From CAVTWY01 sp963738575 (lineage in GTDB: Bacteria > Pseudomonadota > Gammaproteobacteria > Burkholderiales > Burkholderiaceae_C): a stretch of 64,000 nt of DNA. This document shows positions 9,709 through 18,747 of the stretch, piece by piece. Each line of letters begins with the position of its first letter. The stretch's first letter is position 1. The notes under the pieces were generated by a model that saw nothing but the letters and a program-made list of their open reading frames with translations, did not search any database and was not told the origin of the DNA. Location: positions 992,001-1,056,000 of the forward strand of contig CAVTWY010000004.1 in assembly GCA_963738575.1 (NCBI GenBank), given 5' to 3'. The position numbers and the translations under genes were made by a program.

Positions 9709-10553
9709 AAAGCCCTAACGCGATGCAACCACCACAAGTATGGTTGGTGGGTGCTGGCCCTGGTGACCCCGAGCTGCTGACACGCCGTGCTTGGCAGGTG
9801 TTGCAGCAAGCCGATGTGGTGCTGGTAGACGACCTGGTGGGTGAGGGCATCGTCAATGAACTGAACCCCAAGACGCGCGTGCTGCACGTGGGCAAGCGTG
9901 GGGGTTGCGCTTCCACCGACCAGGCCTTCATTCACACCTTGATGATTCGCGAGGCGAGGAAGGGGCTGCGCGTGGTGCGGTTGAAGGGCGGCGACCCCTT
10001 TGTGTTTGGCCGCGGAGGCGAAGAGCAAGACGCTTTGCGCGCCGCCGGTGTGCAGGTGCAAGTGGTGCCGGGCATCACGTCCGGGATGGCAGCGCCCGCG
10101 TCGCTGGGCATCTCGGTGACAGACAGAAGGCACGCCCCCGGGGTGGCCTTGGTGACGGGGCACAGCGGCCCCGATGGCGTGGCGCCCGACTGGAACGCAC
10201 TGGTGCAAAGCCGCATGACGTTGGTGATTTACATGGGCGTGACCCGCATTCAATGCATTCAAGCGGCCTTGCTGGAAGCGGGGATGCACCAGGAAACGCC
10301 GTGTGCAGTGATCACGCACGCATCCACACCCAAGCAGCGGCACGCCTGCACCACGCTGGCAGCGCTGGCCCTGGACGTGGAGCGACTGCAACTCACCAGC
10401 CCCGCCATCATGGTGATTGGCTCGGTGGTGGCCCATGCAGCTGCAGACCAAGTTTTGCACAGCTGCCGCTCGGCTCAACCTTGGGACGACGTTGTGACCC
10501 TTGATCCGCCGTTGATGGCTGCAGTGACTGCCGCGCAGGGCGCTCAACTGTAA
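9705..10553 (+). CDS. cobA: Uroporphyrinogen-III C-methyltransferase
   Basis: It methylates uroporphyrinogen III twice with S-adenosylmethionine to give precorrin-2, the entry to siroheme, which NirB needs. The 282-residue protein shows the SUMT signatures VGAGPGDPELLT near residue 14, VRLKGGDPFVFGRGGEE near 90 and VVPGITSGMAAPA. It is a stand-alone methyltransferase, not fused to the dehydrogenase/chelatase part of CysG, so the later siroheme steps must be encoded elsewhere. The ATG overlaps the nasA stop, which fixes the start and makes it the last gene of the nitrate operon. Confidence 0.92.
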   Translation: MKSPNAMQPPQVWLVGAGPGDPELLTRRAWQVLQQADVVLVDDLVGEGIVNELNPKTRVLHVGKRGGCASTDQAFIHTLMIREARKGLRVVRLKGGDPFVFGRGGEEQDALRAAGVQVQVVPGITSGMAAPASLGISVTDRRHAPGVALVTGHSGPDGVAPDWNALVQSRMTLVIYMGVTRIQCIQAALLEAGMHQETPCAVITHASTPKQRHACTTLAALALDVERLQLTSPAIMVIGSVVAHAAADQVLHSCRSAQPWDDVVTLDPPLMAAVTAAQGAQL

Positions 10554-10669
10554 CCAACGAGGGTTGCGAAAGCCCCGGGTGAGCCCGGATTTGCCACCCG
10601 TCACAGGGCGGCACAATGTCGCCCAGATATCGCCCCCCAATTTTCAACGCGATGTCATGGGGATGCGGC

Positions 10670-11458
10670 ATGACTTTTCTAGCGGTGGATGTGGGCAACA
10701 CCCGGCTCAAGTGGGCCCTGTATGACCAAGGCAAGCCAGGCGCCAAGCTGTTGGAGCATGGCGCCGTGTTCGTTGAACACATCGACGAACTGGCCGAAGG
10801 CGACTGGCGCAAGTTGTCGCCCCACGCCATGCTGGGCTGCAACGTGACGGGCGATGCCGTGCGCCGCCGGATCGAATACCAAATGGAAGCCTGGGAGGCC
10901 GCACCGCGTTGGGTGGTGGCGCAGACCGACGGCGGCGGCGTCACCAACGGCTACGACTACCCCACACGCCTGGGCGCCGACCGGTGGGCGGCCATGGTGG
11001 GCGCGCGCTGGAACGTCGCCAAACGCCTGCGCCCCGGCGTGCCCACCCCCACGCTGGTGGTGATGGTGGGCACGGCCGTGACGGTGGATGCGCTCGACGC
11101 CAACGGACAATTTTTGGGCGGCATCATCATCCCTGGCCACGGCATCATGCTCAAGGCGCTGGAGAGTGGCACGGCGGGCCTGCGCGTGCCCACGGGCGAG
11201 GTGCGCGACTTTCCGCTCAACACATCAGATGGCTTAACCAGCGGTGGCACCTTCGCCATTGTGGGCGCTATTGAAACCATGCACCGTCGCACCGCCAAAC
11301 ACTGCGGCAGCGCCCCCATCACCCTGATGACAGGCGGCGCCGGCTGGAAGGTGTCACCGTACCTCAGCGTTCAGCACGAGCTGATCGACACGCTGATTTT
11401 TGATGGGCTGCTGGTGCTGCAGGAGGAGCGGGTGGCGTTTGGGGTGACTGGGTTTTAG
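10670..11458 (+). CDS. coaX: Type III pantothenate kinase
   Basis: It phosphorylates pantothenate in the first step of coenzyme A synthesis. The 262-residue protein starts MTFLAVDVGNTRLKWAL, with the ASKHA phosphate-binding motif DVGNTR, and has GADRWAAMVGA and VVMVGTAVTVDAL, all typical of CoaX. The frame is open 18 codons upstream, but the family begins at the chosen ATG at 10670. It lies 116 bp after cobA on the same strand and may have its own promoter. CoaX enzymes are generally insensitive to CoA feedback (family knowledge). Confidence 0.92.
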   Translation: MTFLAVDVGNTRLKWALYDQGKPGAKLLEHGAVFVEHIDELAEGDWRKLSPHAMLGCNVTGDAVRRRIEYQMEAWEAAPRWVVAQTDGGGVTNGYDYPTRLGADRWAAMVGARWNVAKRLRPGVPTPTLVVMVGTAVTVDALDANGQFLGGIIIPGHGIMLKALESGTAGLRVPTGEVRDFPLNTSDGLTSGGTFAIVGAIETMHRRTAKHCGSAPITLMTGGAGWKVSPYLSVQHELIDTLIFDGLLVLQEERVAFGVTGF

Positions 11459-11487
11459 TCGGGACGCGTTGAAGCCGATTTTGGCAA

Positions 11488-12546
11488 TCAAGTTGGCTTG
11501 TGCAAAAAGCCTTGATTGCCACCGTTGCGATTGGGTGCGAAGCCGTTGTTCGCAAGCGTTTCGTCCGCCGTGTCATAAAACACGCCGATCTTCAAGATTT
11601 CTCGGGCTTGTTTGCCAGAGGCGATGGGTCGACCAAATTCGCCAGCGATGCGCACCAATTGCTTGATCTGCTCAACCGAGCTCATCTTGCCTGTGCGTGT
11701 TTGATTCCACAGCACATCCTCGATGCCACAACGCACGTGCAGCCCCAAGGCCATGCCAATCATGTTGATGGGTAGCACATTGAGCACCGAGCTTTCTACC
11801 GTGATCACCGCGCCGTCGGGTGCCGCGCGCAAAAAGTTGGCCAGGTTGTAGATGTTCGCCTGATCCATGCCGCCGCTGATGGCAACCCAGTTCATCACCA
11901 GTGGCCCCTTGTAGATGCCGCGGCGAATCATCCGCTCGATGGTCTCGAAGCTGTTGATGTTGTAGCACTGGAACTCGCTTTGGATTCCGGCGGCAGTCAG
12001 GCGCCGGATGTGCTCTTCGACCCAACTTGGGTTCGCAGGAACGATCATGTCTTTGTAGGTCGCGTAGAGTTGCGGAAAGCCTCGCGAAACGCCCTTGAAG
12101 TCATCGATGCCAGCGTGCTCCGTCACGTTCATTTGTGTTGTGTTGACGGTCACGGTTACCTGATCGGGCTTGGGATCCAGCTCGGCCAGCATGTGTCGCG
12201 TGTCATCGCTTAACCATTTGGCAGCTTGGCCTTCACCTTCGGGTGCGAACGATATCGAGCCCCCCACCTGAATCACCATGTCGGGCACCGCGTTGCGCAC
12301 ACCCGCGATCAACTCGTTGAACATGGACAGCCGTTTGCTGCCCTTGCCATCGGGTTCACGCACATGAAGGTGAAGCACCGCAGCACCTGCTTCGTAGCAA
12401 TCCACTGCCTTCTGGATCTGCTCGTCCATGGTGATGGGAATGTCTTCCGGGAAGTCTGAGGGAATCCAGCCCGGTGCATACGGCGCTGCCGTGATGATCA
12501 GTGGTGTTTGGTTTTCAGGGTACAGGTGCCCGTCAAGAAAGTTCAT
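11488..12546 (-). CDS. BKACE-family beta-keto acid cleavage enzyme (DUF849), copy 1
   Basis: DUF849 enzymes (3-keto-5-aminohexanoate cleavage type) use acetyl-CoA to split a beta-keto acid into acetoacetate and a CoA ester, with a metal held by an HxH pair and a later Glu. This 352-residue copy has HLHVRE around residue 60 for the HxH pair and GLHVRCGIED near 275 for the Arg-x3-Glu. The stretch after the first strand reads APYAPGW instead of the TGAE-like motif of lysine-pathway Kce, so the substrate probably differs (inference). It is last in the minus-strand order Bug receptor-TauD-copy 2-copy 1, 23 bp downstream of copy 2. Confidence 0.88.
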   Translation of the reverse strand: MNFLDGHLYPENQTPLIITAAPYAPGWIPSDFPEDIPITMDEQIQKAVDCYEAGAAVLHLHVREPDGKGSKRLSMFNELIAGVRNAVPDMVIQVGGSISFAPEGEGQAAKWLSDDTRHMLAELDPKPDQVTVTVNTTQMNVTEHAGIDDFKGVSRGFPQLYATYKDMIVPANPSWVEEHIRRLTAAGIQSEFQCYNINSFETIERMIRRGIYKGPLVMNWVAISGGMDQANIYNLANFLRAAPDGAVITVESSVLNVLPINMIGMALGLHVRCGIEDVLWNQTRTGKMSSVEQIKQLVRIAGEFGRPIASGKQAREILKIGVFYDTADETLANNGFAPNRNGGNQGFLHKPT

Positions 12547-12569
12547 GATTTGTCTCTAGGTTGTTTTCA

Positions 12570-13628
12570 TCAGGCCGATTTACGCAAAAAACCTTGGTTA
12601 CCACCATTGCGATTGGGCGCAAACCCGTTGGCACTTAAAGACTCCTCAACCGTGTCGTAGAACACGCCGATCTTCGAGATCTCGCGCGCCTGATGTGCCG
12701 TGGCAATGTCGCGACCGAAATCGCGCGAGATGCGCACCAATTGTTCGATCTGTTTGACCGTGCTCATCTTCTGCGTGCGTGACTGGTTCCACAGGCAGTC
12801 TTCGGTGCCACAGCGTACGTGCAGCCCCATCGTGATGCCCATGATGTTGACTGGCAAAACGTTGCGCACGTTGCTTTCGACCGTCAACACGGCGCCATCG
12901 GGGACCGCACGAACAAAGTTTGCCAGGCTGTAAACGTTGGGCGTGTCCATGCCGCCAGCGATGGCCACCCAGTTCATCACCAGTGGCCCTTTGTAGAAGC
13001 CACGGCGCATCAGCCGCTCCACCGATTCGAAACTGTTCAGGTTGTAGCACTGGAAAGCGCTTTGAATGCCTTTGGCGCTAAGGCGCTTCACGTGCTCTTC
13101 CACCCAGCCGGGTTGCGCGGGCACGGTCATTTCCTTGTAGGCGTTGAAGATGGCTGGGTTGCTTCGCGAGGTGCCTTTGAAGTCTGCATCTTCGGCCTGA
13201 TCGGTGACGTTCATCTGCGACGTGTTGACCGTCACGGTGACCTGGTCGGGCGTTGGCTCAAGCTCGGCCAGCATGTGTCGTGTATCGTCGGATAGCCACT
13301 TGGCGGCTTGGCCATCGCTTTCTGGCGCGAATGAGATGGAGCCACCCACCTGAATGATCATCTCGGGCACCGCGCTGCGTACACCGGCGATCAGTTCGTT
13401 GAACTTGGACAGGCGCTTGCTGCCCTTGCCGTCGAGCTCACGCACATGCAGGTGAAGCACGGTGGAGCCTGCGTTGTAGCAGTCCACCGCCTTCTGGATT
13501 TGCTGCGCCATCGTGACCGGGATGTCCTCTGGAAAGTCAGAGGGTTGCCAACCTGGCGCATACGGTGCCGCCGTGATGATCAGGGGAGGCTGGTTTTCTG
13601 GGAAGTGGTGGCCGTCGAGGAAATTCAT
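12570..13628 (-). CDS. BKACE-family beta-keto acid cleavage enzyme (DUF849), copy 2
   Basis: A paralogue of copies 1 and 3, also exactly 352 residues. It carries the same HLHVRE motif, a QVGGSISFAPE segment, the GPLVMNWVAI strand and LHVRCGTED. By eye it is at least as close to copy 3 as to copy 1. It lies 21 bp downstream of the TauD-type gene and shares its transcript. The substrate is unknown: BKACE members are known for lysine fermentation, dehydrocarnitine cleavage and other acids, and the adjoining dioxygenase, receptor and porin suggest an imported organic acid or betaine-like compound (inference). Confidence 0.88.
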   Translation of the reverse strand: MNFLDGHHFPENQPPLIITAAPYAPGWQPSDFPEDIPVTMAQQIQKAVDCYNAGSTVLHLHVRELDGKGSKRLSKFNELIAGVRSAVPEMIIQVGGSISFAPESDGQAAKWLSDDTRHMLAELEPTPDQVTVTVNTSQMNVTDQAEDADFKGTSRSNPAIFNAYKEMTVPAQPGWVEEHVKRLSAKGIQSAFQCYNLNSFESVERLMRRGFYKGPLVMNWVAIAGGMDTPNVYSLANFVRAVPDGAVLTVESNVRNVLPVNIMGITMGLHVRCGTEDCLWNQSRTQKMSTVKQIEQLVRISRDFGRDIATAHQAREISKIGVFYDTVEESLSANGFAPNRNGGNQGFLRKSA

Positions 13629-13649
13629 GATTGCTCGAGTCTCGCGGTC

Positions 13650-14492
13650 TTAGAAAGGCATGTCGCCCACGATGCCTGCACGCTCCATCTTGCGCGGCTG
13701 CGGCCAGTAATCGTGCACGGCGTAGTGCGAGGTGCAACGGTTGTCCCAGATGGCGACATCGTTGGGGCGCCATGACCAGCGCACGTGGTATTCGGGCACC
13801 GTGGCCTGGCTGATCAGGTAGTTCAGCAGCAGTGCAGCACCCGGTGCCTTGTCCAGACCAAACCGCACATTTTTTGGGTTATGGAAGTTCAAGAAATGGG
13901 TGGTGAAGCCGCTGACAAAAAGCGACTTCTCGCCCGTCTCGGGGTGGGTGCGAACCACGGGGTGTTCGACCGGCGGGTGGTCGCGCCCCAGTTTGCGGCG
14001 CGCCTCGGGTGCCATCACCGACCCAAACGAATGTTCAATGCTGTTGCTGGCGCGCAGGGGTAGGATCAAGGCTTTGATGTCTTCGGGTAGGTTCTCGTAG
14101 GCCTGCACCATGTTGACCCACAGCGTGTCGCCCCCCACGGGTGGGCACTCGATGCAGCGAAGCACGGCGCCCATGGCCGGGTTCGGGCGCCACATGCCAT
14201 CGGAATGAAAGCTGTTTTCGTAAGCCTCTTTGGTGTCGGAGCGGTGGATCAGCACCAGGCCCGGGTTTTCAGGGTCGCTGCCTACCACCGGATGGTCTTC
14301 CAAGTCACCGAAGCGGCGCGCAAACGCCACGTGTTCTGCACGTGTGATGTCTTGGTTGCGCAGGAACAGCACCTTGTGCTTGAGCAATTGTGCCCGTATC
14401 TCCTTGTACAAACCCTCGTCCCGCGAAGCCTGTCCGAGGCTGACCCCACTGACTTCAGCACCGATGGACGGCGTGAGCTGGCGTATCTGCAT
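13650..14492 (-). CDS. TauD/TfdA-family 2-oxoglutarate/Fe(II) dioxygenase
   Basis: These enzymes hydroxylate a substrate using 2-oxoglutarate, O2 and Fe(II), often releasing sulfite or an aldehyde. The 280-residue protein has the iron ligands FHSDGMW (His-x-Asp near residue 96) and a distal His in the C-terminal HDYWPQPRKMERAG, which also carries the Arg that binds 2-oxoglutarate. It starts MQIRQLTPSIGAEVSGVSL, the usual TauD/TfdA opening. It sits between the Bug receptor gene (11 bp upstream) and BKACE copy 2. In the pathway it may convert the imported compound to a hydroxy or keto acid before BKACE cleavage (inference). Confidence 0.88.
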   Translation of the reverse strand: MQIRQLTPSIGAEVSGVSLGQASRDEGLYKEIRAQLLKHKVLFLRNQDITRAEHVAFARRFGDLEDHPVVGSDPENPGLVLIHRSDTKEAYENSFHSDGMWRPNPAMGAVLRCIECPPVGGDTLWVNMVQAYENLPEDIKALILPLRASNSIEHSFGSVMAPEARRKLGRDHPPVEHPVVRTHPETGEKSLFVSGFTTHFLNFHNPKNVRFGLDKAPGAALLLNYLISQATVPEYHVRWSWRPNDVAIWDNRCTSHYAVHDYWPQPRKMERAGIVGDMPF

Positions 14493-14503
14493 GGCGTCTT
14501 CTC

Positions 14504-15466
14504 CTAGTTCAGCTTGACGTTGAATTGTTTGACCACAGCAGCATTGCGACCTGATTCCTCGACGAGTTCATCGCGCAACTGTGCGCTGCTCAGCTGTGAG
14601 TCCGGCGTCAGTCCAACGCCCTTCAGGGCATCGTTGAAAGCGGCGGTGGTCGCCACCTTGCGCACGGCTGCACCGATCTTGCTGGTTAAGTCTTCGGGCA
14701 GGGCGCTGGCAGCGATGACGCCGAGCCAACCCACAGCGTTGATTTCCGGGTGGCCCAACTCTGTCATGGTGGGAACGTCTGGCAAGTACGTCGAGCGTGT
14801 CTTGCCCGTGAACCCGTAGACCTTCAGCTTGCCCGCGCGAATCTGCGGCAGTGACGTGGCGATGCCGTCGAACATCATGTCGATTTGGCCACCCATCACT
14901 TGCAACAGCGCGGGAGGCGAGCCCGCGAATGGTACGTGTTGCATGTCCAGCCCGACCTTGTGATTGAGAATCAGGCCGGCATAGTGCGACGAGGTGCCGG
15001 TGCTGTACGAGGCAAAGCTGCCTTTGCCCTGGCGCGTCTTTAAGTGGGCAAGCAGGCCGCTGAAGTCGTTGACGCCGGGCGTGGGTGCGCTTACCAGCAC
15101 CAACCCGGAACGTGCAAACGTGGCGATCGGCTTGACGTCCTTCAACGGGTCGTAGGGCGTCTTCATGACGTGCGGAATCTCAACCAGCACGTTGTTGGAG
15201 GTGACCATCAGCGTGTAGCCATCGGCTGGCGCCTGCAGCAGCGCCTGGATACCGATCGAGCCACCGGCTCCCGCGCGGTTGTCAACGATCACGGTCTGCT
15301 TTGTGTCGGCAGACAGTTGCTGCGCCAGCAGTCGCGCCACGACATCCATTGAACCACCAGCCGGCGCGGGCACGATCAATTTGATCGGCTTGTCAGGCCA
15401 GGCCCAACAGTTGACCGAGAGGGCGATACCGGCCGTGGCCAGCAGGATTGCGATCCACCGTTTCAT
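14504..15466 (-). CDS. Bug-family periplasmic solute-binding receptor, copy 1
   Basis: Bug (TctC-like) proteins bind carboxylates or other small acids in the periplasm. The 320-residue protein has a signal peptide (MKRWIAILLATAGIALSVNCWA), the PDKPIKLIVPAPAGG motif just after cleavage, and DNRAGAGGSIG near residue 62. It is the first gene of the operon with TauD and two BKACE genes, preceded by GGAGAC and, about 30 bp further up, by the conserved element shared with the porin operon. No TctA/TctB membrane proteins are nearby, as is usual for the many orphan Bug receptors of Burkholderiales. Confidence 0.92.
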   Translation of the reverse strand: MKRWIAILLATAGIALSVNCWAWPDKPIKLIVPAPAGGSMDVVARLLAQQLSADTKQTVIVDNRAGAGGSIGIQALLQAPADGYTLMVTSNNVLVEIPHVMKTPYDPLKDVKPIATFARSGLVLVSAPTPGVNDFSGLLAHLKTRQGKGSFASYSTGTSSHYAGLILNHKVGLDMQHVPFAGSPPALLQVMGGQIDMMFDGIATSLPQIRAGKLKVYGFTGKTRSTYLPDVPTMTELGHPEINAVGWLGVIAASALPEDLTSKIGAAVRKVATTAAFNDALKGVGLTPDSQLSSAQLRDELVEESGRNAAVVKQFNVKLN

Positions 15467-15495
15467 GGTTGTCTCCGCGTTGATGTTTGCTGTGC

Positions 15496-15581
15496 CTCAG
15501 TATGGCCAGATGGATGCAGATTAGTTGATAATTCCTGCCATCAAGTTGTTCGATCAGGACGCCCGATGTCAGGTGTTTCCC
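15496..15581 (-). promoter_or_regulatory. Conserved 86-bp control element, copy A (upstream of the Bug/TauD/BKACE operon)
   Basis: This segment matches 19795-19880 without a single gap. Written on the + strand it reads CTCAGTATG, 20 variable bases, TTGA, 2 bases, ATTCC, then GCCA, TTGTT, CAGGAC and finally TCAGGTGTTTCCC. In the 57-bp part from TTGA onward I count 39 identical positions. On the minus strand CATACT (complement of 15499-15504) sits where a -10 box would be for the Bug gene starting at 15466. The conserved blocks upstream of it look like an activator site overlapping the -35 region. The element overlaps the start codon of the divergent AraC-type gene, so autoregulation is likely. 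Confidence 0.7.
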
Positions 15582-16594
15582 CACTCGTTCGATCTGGCAC
15601 GCTGTTTGGCTATGCTGACCTGAGTGATGCCATGGGTCTCGACACCGACGCACTGCTGCGCCGGGTGGCGCTGAGCCGCACGCTGCTTGAAGACCCCGAC
15701 TATCTGATCCCGGTGGACCGCGTTCGATTCCTGCTTGAGCTGACGTCGCGCGCACCGGGCGCGGAAAGCTTTGGCCTGCGGCTGGGTGCGCGACGGCGCG
15801 TGGCCAATTTGGGCGTCATTGGGCTTGTGATTCGAGAAGAGCCCACCGCGCTGGCGGCCCTACACACGTTGTGCCGCTACCTTCAGTTGGTCACGTCGTC
15901 GCTGTACATCGCCATCGATGAGATTGAGAAGGTGACGGTTATCCGCGAGGATTTGATCTTCGCTGCCGGCAGCCAAGTGCGTCAGTCGATGGAATTGGCG
16001 TTGGCCGTGATGGGCGGGATTTTGATCGAACTGATCGATCCGGGTTGGAAGGCGCAGTCGGTGCACTTCACGCACCGTGCGCCGTCTGACCTGCAACATC
16101 ACCGGCGCATCTTCAATTGCCCCGTTCACTTCAACGCTGAGTTCAATGGAATCGTTTGTGCTGCGGCAGACTTGCAGCGCCAACTGCCTAACCGTGATTC
16201 TCACCTGGGCCGTTTCGTACAAGCCAGCCTGGACAAATCTCTCGCGCAGGCGCCTGGGTCCGACATGATCGCTGTGCGGCAACTGATCGTGGCCTTGCTA
16301 CCTCTCGGGCACTGTGATGCAACCAAAGTGGCAAGTCATCTTCGCGTCAGCACGCGGACGCTGCACCGCGTTCTGGCGCGCCAGGGTTTAAGCTTCTCAA
16401 GCCTTCTCATGCAGATTCGACGCGATCTGGTAATGCAACAGCTGCGAGACAGTGACCGTCCCATCACCCAGATTGCGCACATGCTGGCCTTTGAAAGCTC
16501 CAGCGCGTTTGGCCACTGGTTTCAGAAGGCATTTGGTGCCAGTGCCCGCCACTGGCGCGAACAAGCGCGCATGGCGCCAGCCGACGTGCCGTGA
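15566..16594 (+). CDS. AraC-family transcriptional regulator (OruR/ArgR-like)
   Basis: A 342-residue one-component regulator. The N-terminal two thirds resemble the arabinose-binding-like sensor domain of the OruR/VirS type (DTDALLRRVALS, FGLRLGARRRV). The C-terminus has the two AraC helix-turn-helix motifs, ATKVASHLRVSTRTLHRVLARQG and ITQIAHMLAFESSSAFGHWFQKAFG, ending SARHWRE. It stands alone on the + strand between two minus-strand catabolic operons and is the obvious candidate regulator of both, since the 86-bp element occurs in front of each. Its ATG lies inside copy A of that element. Confidence 0.92.
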   Translation: MSGVSPLVRSGTLFGYADLSDAMGLDTDALLRRVALSRTLLEDPDYLIPVDRVRFLLELTSRAPGAESFGLRLGARRRVANLGVIGLVIREEPTALAALHTLCRYLQLVTSSLYIAIDEIEKVTVIREDLIFAAGSQVRQSMELALAVMGGILIELIDPGWKAQSVHFTHRAPSDLQHHRRIFNCPVHFNAEFNGIVCAAADLQRQLPNRDSHLGRFVQASLDKSLAQAPGSDMIAVRQLIVALLPLGHCDATKVASHLRVSTRTLHRVLARQGLSFSSLLMQIRRDLVMQQLRDSDRPITQIAHMLAFESSSAFGHWFQKAFGASARHWREQARMAPADVP

Positions 16595-16609
16595 AGGCCC
16601 CGGAGTCGT

Positions 16610-17602
16610 TCAAGGCACCAACACGGTGGCGCCCGTTGTTTGGCGCGACTCCAGTGCGCGATGCGCTTGTGCGGCGTCGGCCAGCGCAAATTCCTGCTTG
16701 GGTTCGCTGGTGATGTGGCCCGCCAACACCAGGGCAAACAGTTCTTCGGCCATCGCAAGCATGTGCGCTCTGGGTGTCGCATAGTGCACCATGGCTGGGC
16801 GCGTAAGCCAGAGCGATCCCTTGCCCGCCAGCAGTTTGGTGTCCACCTCCACGGGCCCAGAGGTCGTACCGTTGCTGACCAGCGTGCCACGCACCTGCAA
16901 GCTGTCGAGCGAAGCCAGCAGTGTGTCCTTGCCCACCGAGTCGTACACCACCGGCACACCTTTGCCGCCGGTGAGGTCTCGCACGCGCTTGGGTATCTCC
17001 AGCCCCATCTGTTCAGGCGACATGCCTCCTGTCACGATGGTGTGTGTACAGCCATTGGCACGTGCCGTCTCGGCTTTGGCTTCGGTGCTGACCGTGCCGA
17101 TCATCGTGACGCCGATGGCGCGCGCCCACTGACAGGCAATCAAGCCAACGCCCCCGGCGGCGGCATGGTAGAGGATGGTCTCGCCACCGTGCAGCGGATG
17201 GACCTGTCGAAAGAGGTACTGCGCTGTCATGCCCTTCATCATCAGCGTCGAGGCGCTTCGGTCGGACAGGCCGTTGGGTAGTGGAATCAACACGTCGGCG
17301 GGCATCAAGCGAACATCAGCGTAAGCGCCTTGCGGCCCCAGCAAATAGCCGACGCGGTCGCCCGGTTGAACGGCAGTGACGCCGTCACCAACGGACTCGA
17401 CGACGCCCACGGCGTCGCTGCCCAGACCGCTGGGCAAAGCCAGAGGGTAGCGCCCCGTGCGGAAGTAAATGTCAATGAAATTGACGGCCACGTAGCGGTG
17501 ACGCACGCGCACTTGACCGGGGCCGGGCGCACCGACCTCGACGGTTTCGAGTCGCAGCACTTCGACCCCACCGGTCTGGGAAAAGCAAATGGCATGGGCC
17601 AT
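16610..17602 (-). CDS. Zinc-independent quinone oxidoreductase (MDR superfamily, zeta-crystallin type)
   Basis: An NADPH-dependent medium-chain reductase of 330 residues. It begins with the GroES-like domain (MAHAICFSQTGG, NFIDIYFRTGRYPLALPSGLGSDAVG) and has the NAD(P)-binding motif AAAGGVGLIACQWA near residue 150. No structural zinc cysteines are seen, which fits the quinone-reductase branch. It lies 36 bp downstream of BKACE copy 3 and converges with the AraC gene, their stops being 15 bp apart. It may reduce an enone or quinone intermediate of the same pathway (inference). Confidence 0.88.
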   Translation of the reverse strand: MAHAICFSQTGGVEVLRLETVEVGAPGPGQVRVRHRYVAVNFIDIYFRTGRYPLALPSGLGSDAVGVVESVGDGVTAVQPGDRVGYLLGPQGAYADVRLMPADVLIPLPNGLSDRSASTLMMKGMTAQYLFRQVHPLHGGETILYHAAAGGVGLIACQWARAIGVTMIGTVSTEAKAETARANGCTHTIVTGGMSPEQMGLEIPKRVRDLTGGKGVPVVYDSVGKDTLLASLDSLQVRGTLVSNGTTSGPVEVDTKLLAGKGSLWLTRPAMVHYATPRAHMLAMAEELFALVLAGHITSEPKQEFALADAAQAHRALESRQTTGATVLVP

Positions 17603-17638
17603 GGATATCTCTTGTTGGTCGGTTTTCAGCGGCAGTAC

Positions 17639-18697
17639 TTATGCAACTTTGCGCAGGTGCCCTTGTTGCCGGCCTTTGGCGTTGGGCGCAAAACCGTTTT
17701 GCGCCAACGTCTCTTCGACCGTGTCGTAGAAGACACCAATCTTGCAGATCTCGCGCGCCTGCTTGCCGGTGGCGACTTCGCGTCCAAATTCGCGCGACAT
17801 CCGCACCAGTTGTTCAATCTGTTTCACCGTGCTCATCTTGGACTTTCGATCCTGCGCCCAAAGGTTGTCCTCAATGCCACATCGCACGTGCAAACCCATG
17901 GTGATACCCATCATGTTGACCGGTAGCACGTTGCGCATGCTGCTTTCCACCGTGAGCATGGCGCCATCGGGCACGGCACGCAAGAAGTTGGCCAGGCTGT
18001 AGATGTGCGGCTGGTCCATGCCGCCGCCTATGGCCACCCAGTTCATCACCAGCGGGCCTTTGTAGACACCGCGGCGAATCATGCGCTCAACGGTCTCGAA
18101 GCTGTTGATGTTGTAGAACTGAAAGGCGCTTTGGATGCCGGCGGCACTCAGTCGGCGCACATGCTCTTCGGCCCAGCCAGGGCCAGACGGCACGATCATC
18201 TCTCGATAGGCTTGCGCGTTGTCAGGTTGAGCCATTGAAGTGCCCGCGTAGTCGTCGACGTCCATCTGCTCGGTAACGTTCATTTGCGTCGTGTTGACGG
18301 TGACGGTGACTTGGTCCGGCTTTGGGTCCAACTCGGCCAGCATGTGTCGTGTGTCGTCCGACAACCATTGGGCCGCAGCACCGTCGGTTTCTGGCGCAAA
18401 CGAGATGGAGCCCCCGACTTGAATGATCATGTCCGGGACAGCCTGGCGTACGCCTGCGATCAGTTCATTAAACTTGGACAAGCGCTTGCTGCCTTTGCCG
18501 TCAAGCTCGCGCACGTGCAGGTGCAACACCGTCGCGCCAGCGTTGTAGCAGTCCACGGCCTTTTGGACCTGCTCTTGCATGGTGACCGGGATGTCTTCGG
18601 GAAAGTCTGAAGGAATCCACTCAGGGCCGTAGGGCGCGGCCGTGATGACGAGTTCGTCTTGGTTCTCGGGGAAAAGGTGACCGTCTAGGAAGTTCAT
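17639..18697 (-). CDS. BKACE-family beta-keto acid cleavage enzyme (DUF849), copy 3
   Basis: The third DUF849 paralogue in 7.2 kb, again 352 residues, with HLHVRELDGKG, QVGGSISFAPE and GLHVRCGIED in the same positions as copies 1 and 2. Two differences stand out: FYNINSF replaces the CYN(I/L)NSF of the other two, and the C-terminus ends ANAKGRQQGHLRKVA instead of PNRNGGNQGF. It lies between the porin (50 bp upstream) and the quinone oxidoreductase on the same strand. Three retained copies in two co-regulated operons suggest different keto acids or a heteromeric enzyme (inference). Confidence 0.88.
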   Translation of the reverse strand: MNFLDGHLFPENQDELVITAAPYGPEWIPSDFPEDIPVTMQEQVQKAVDCYNAGATVLHLHVRELDGKGSKRLSKFNELIAGVRQAVPDMIIQVGGSISFAPETDGAAAQWLSDDTRHMLAELDPKPDQVTVTVNTTQMNVTEQMDVDDYAGTSMAQPDNAQAYREMIVPSGPGWAEEHVRRLSAAGIQSAFQFYNINSFETVERMIRRGVYKGPLVMNWVAIGGGMDQPHIYSLANFLRAVPDGAMLTVESSMRNVLPVNMMGITMGLHVRCGIEDNLWAQDRKSKMSTVKQIEQLVRMSREFGREVATGKQAREICKIGVFYDTVEETLAQNGFAPNAKGRQQGHLRKVA

Positions 18698-18747
18698 GAG
18701 CAGGGCCTTGATCTGGGTGCGGCTTGGGCGGTGGGAGATGCAGACCG

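Noticed and set aside
9444..10640. 398-codon open frame on the minus strand over cobA and the nasA end
   Set aside because: Antisense to two clear genes in the nitrate operon, with no motif of its own.
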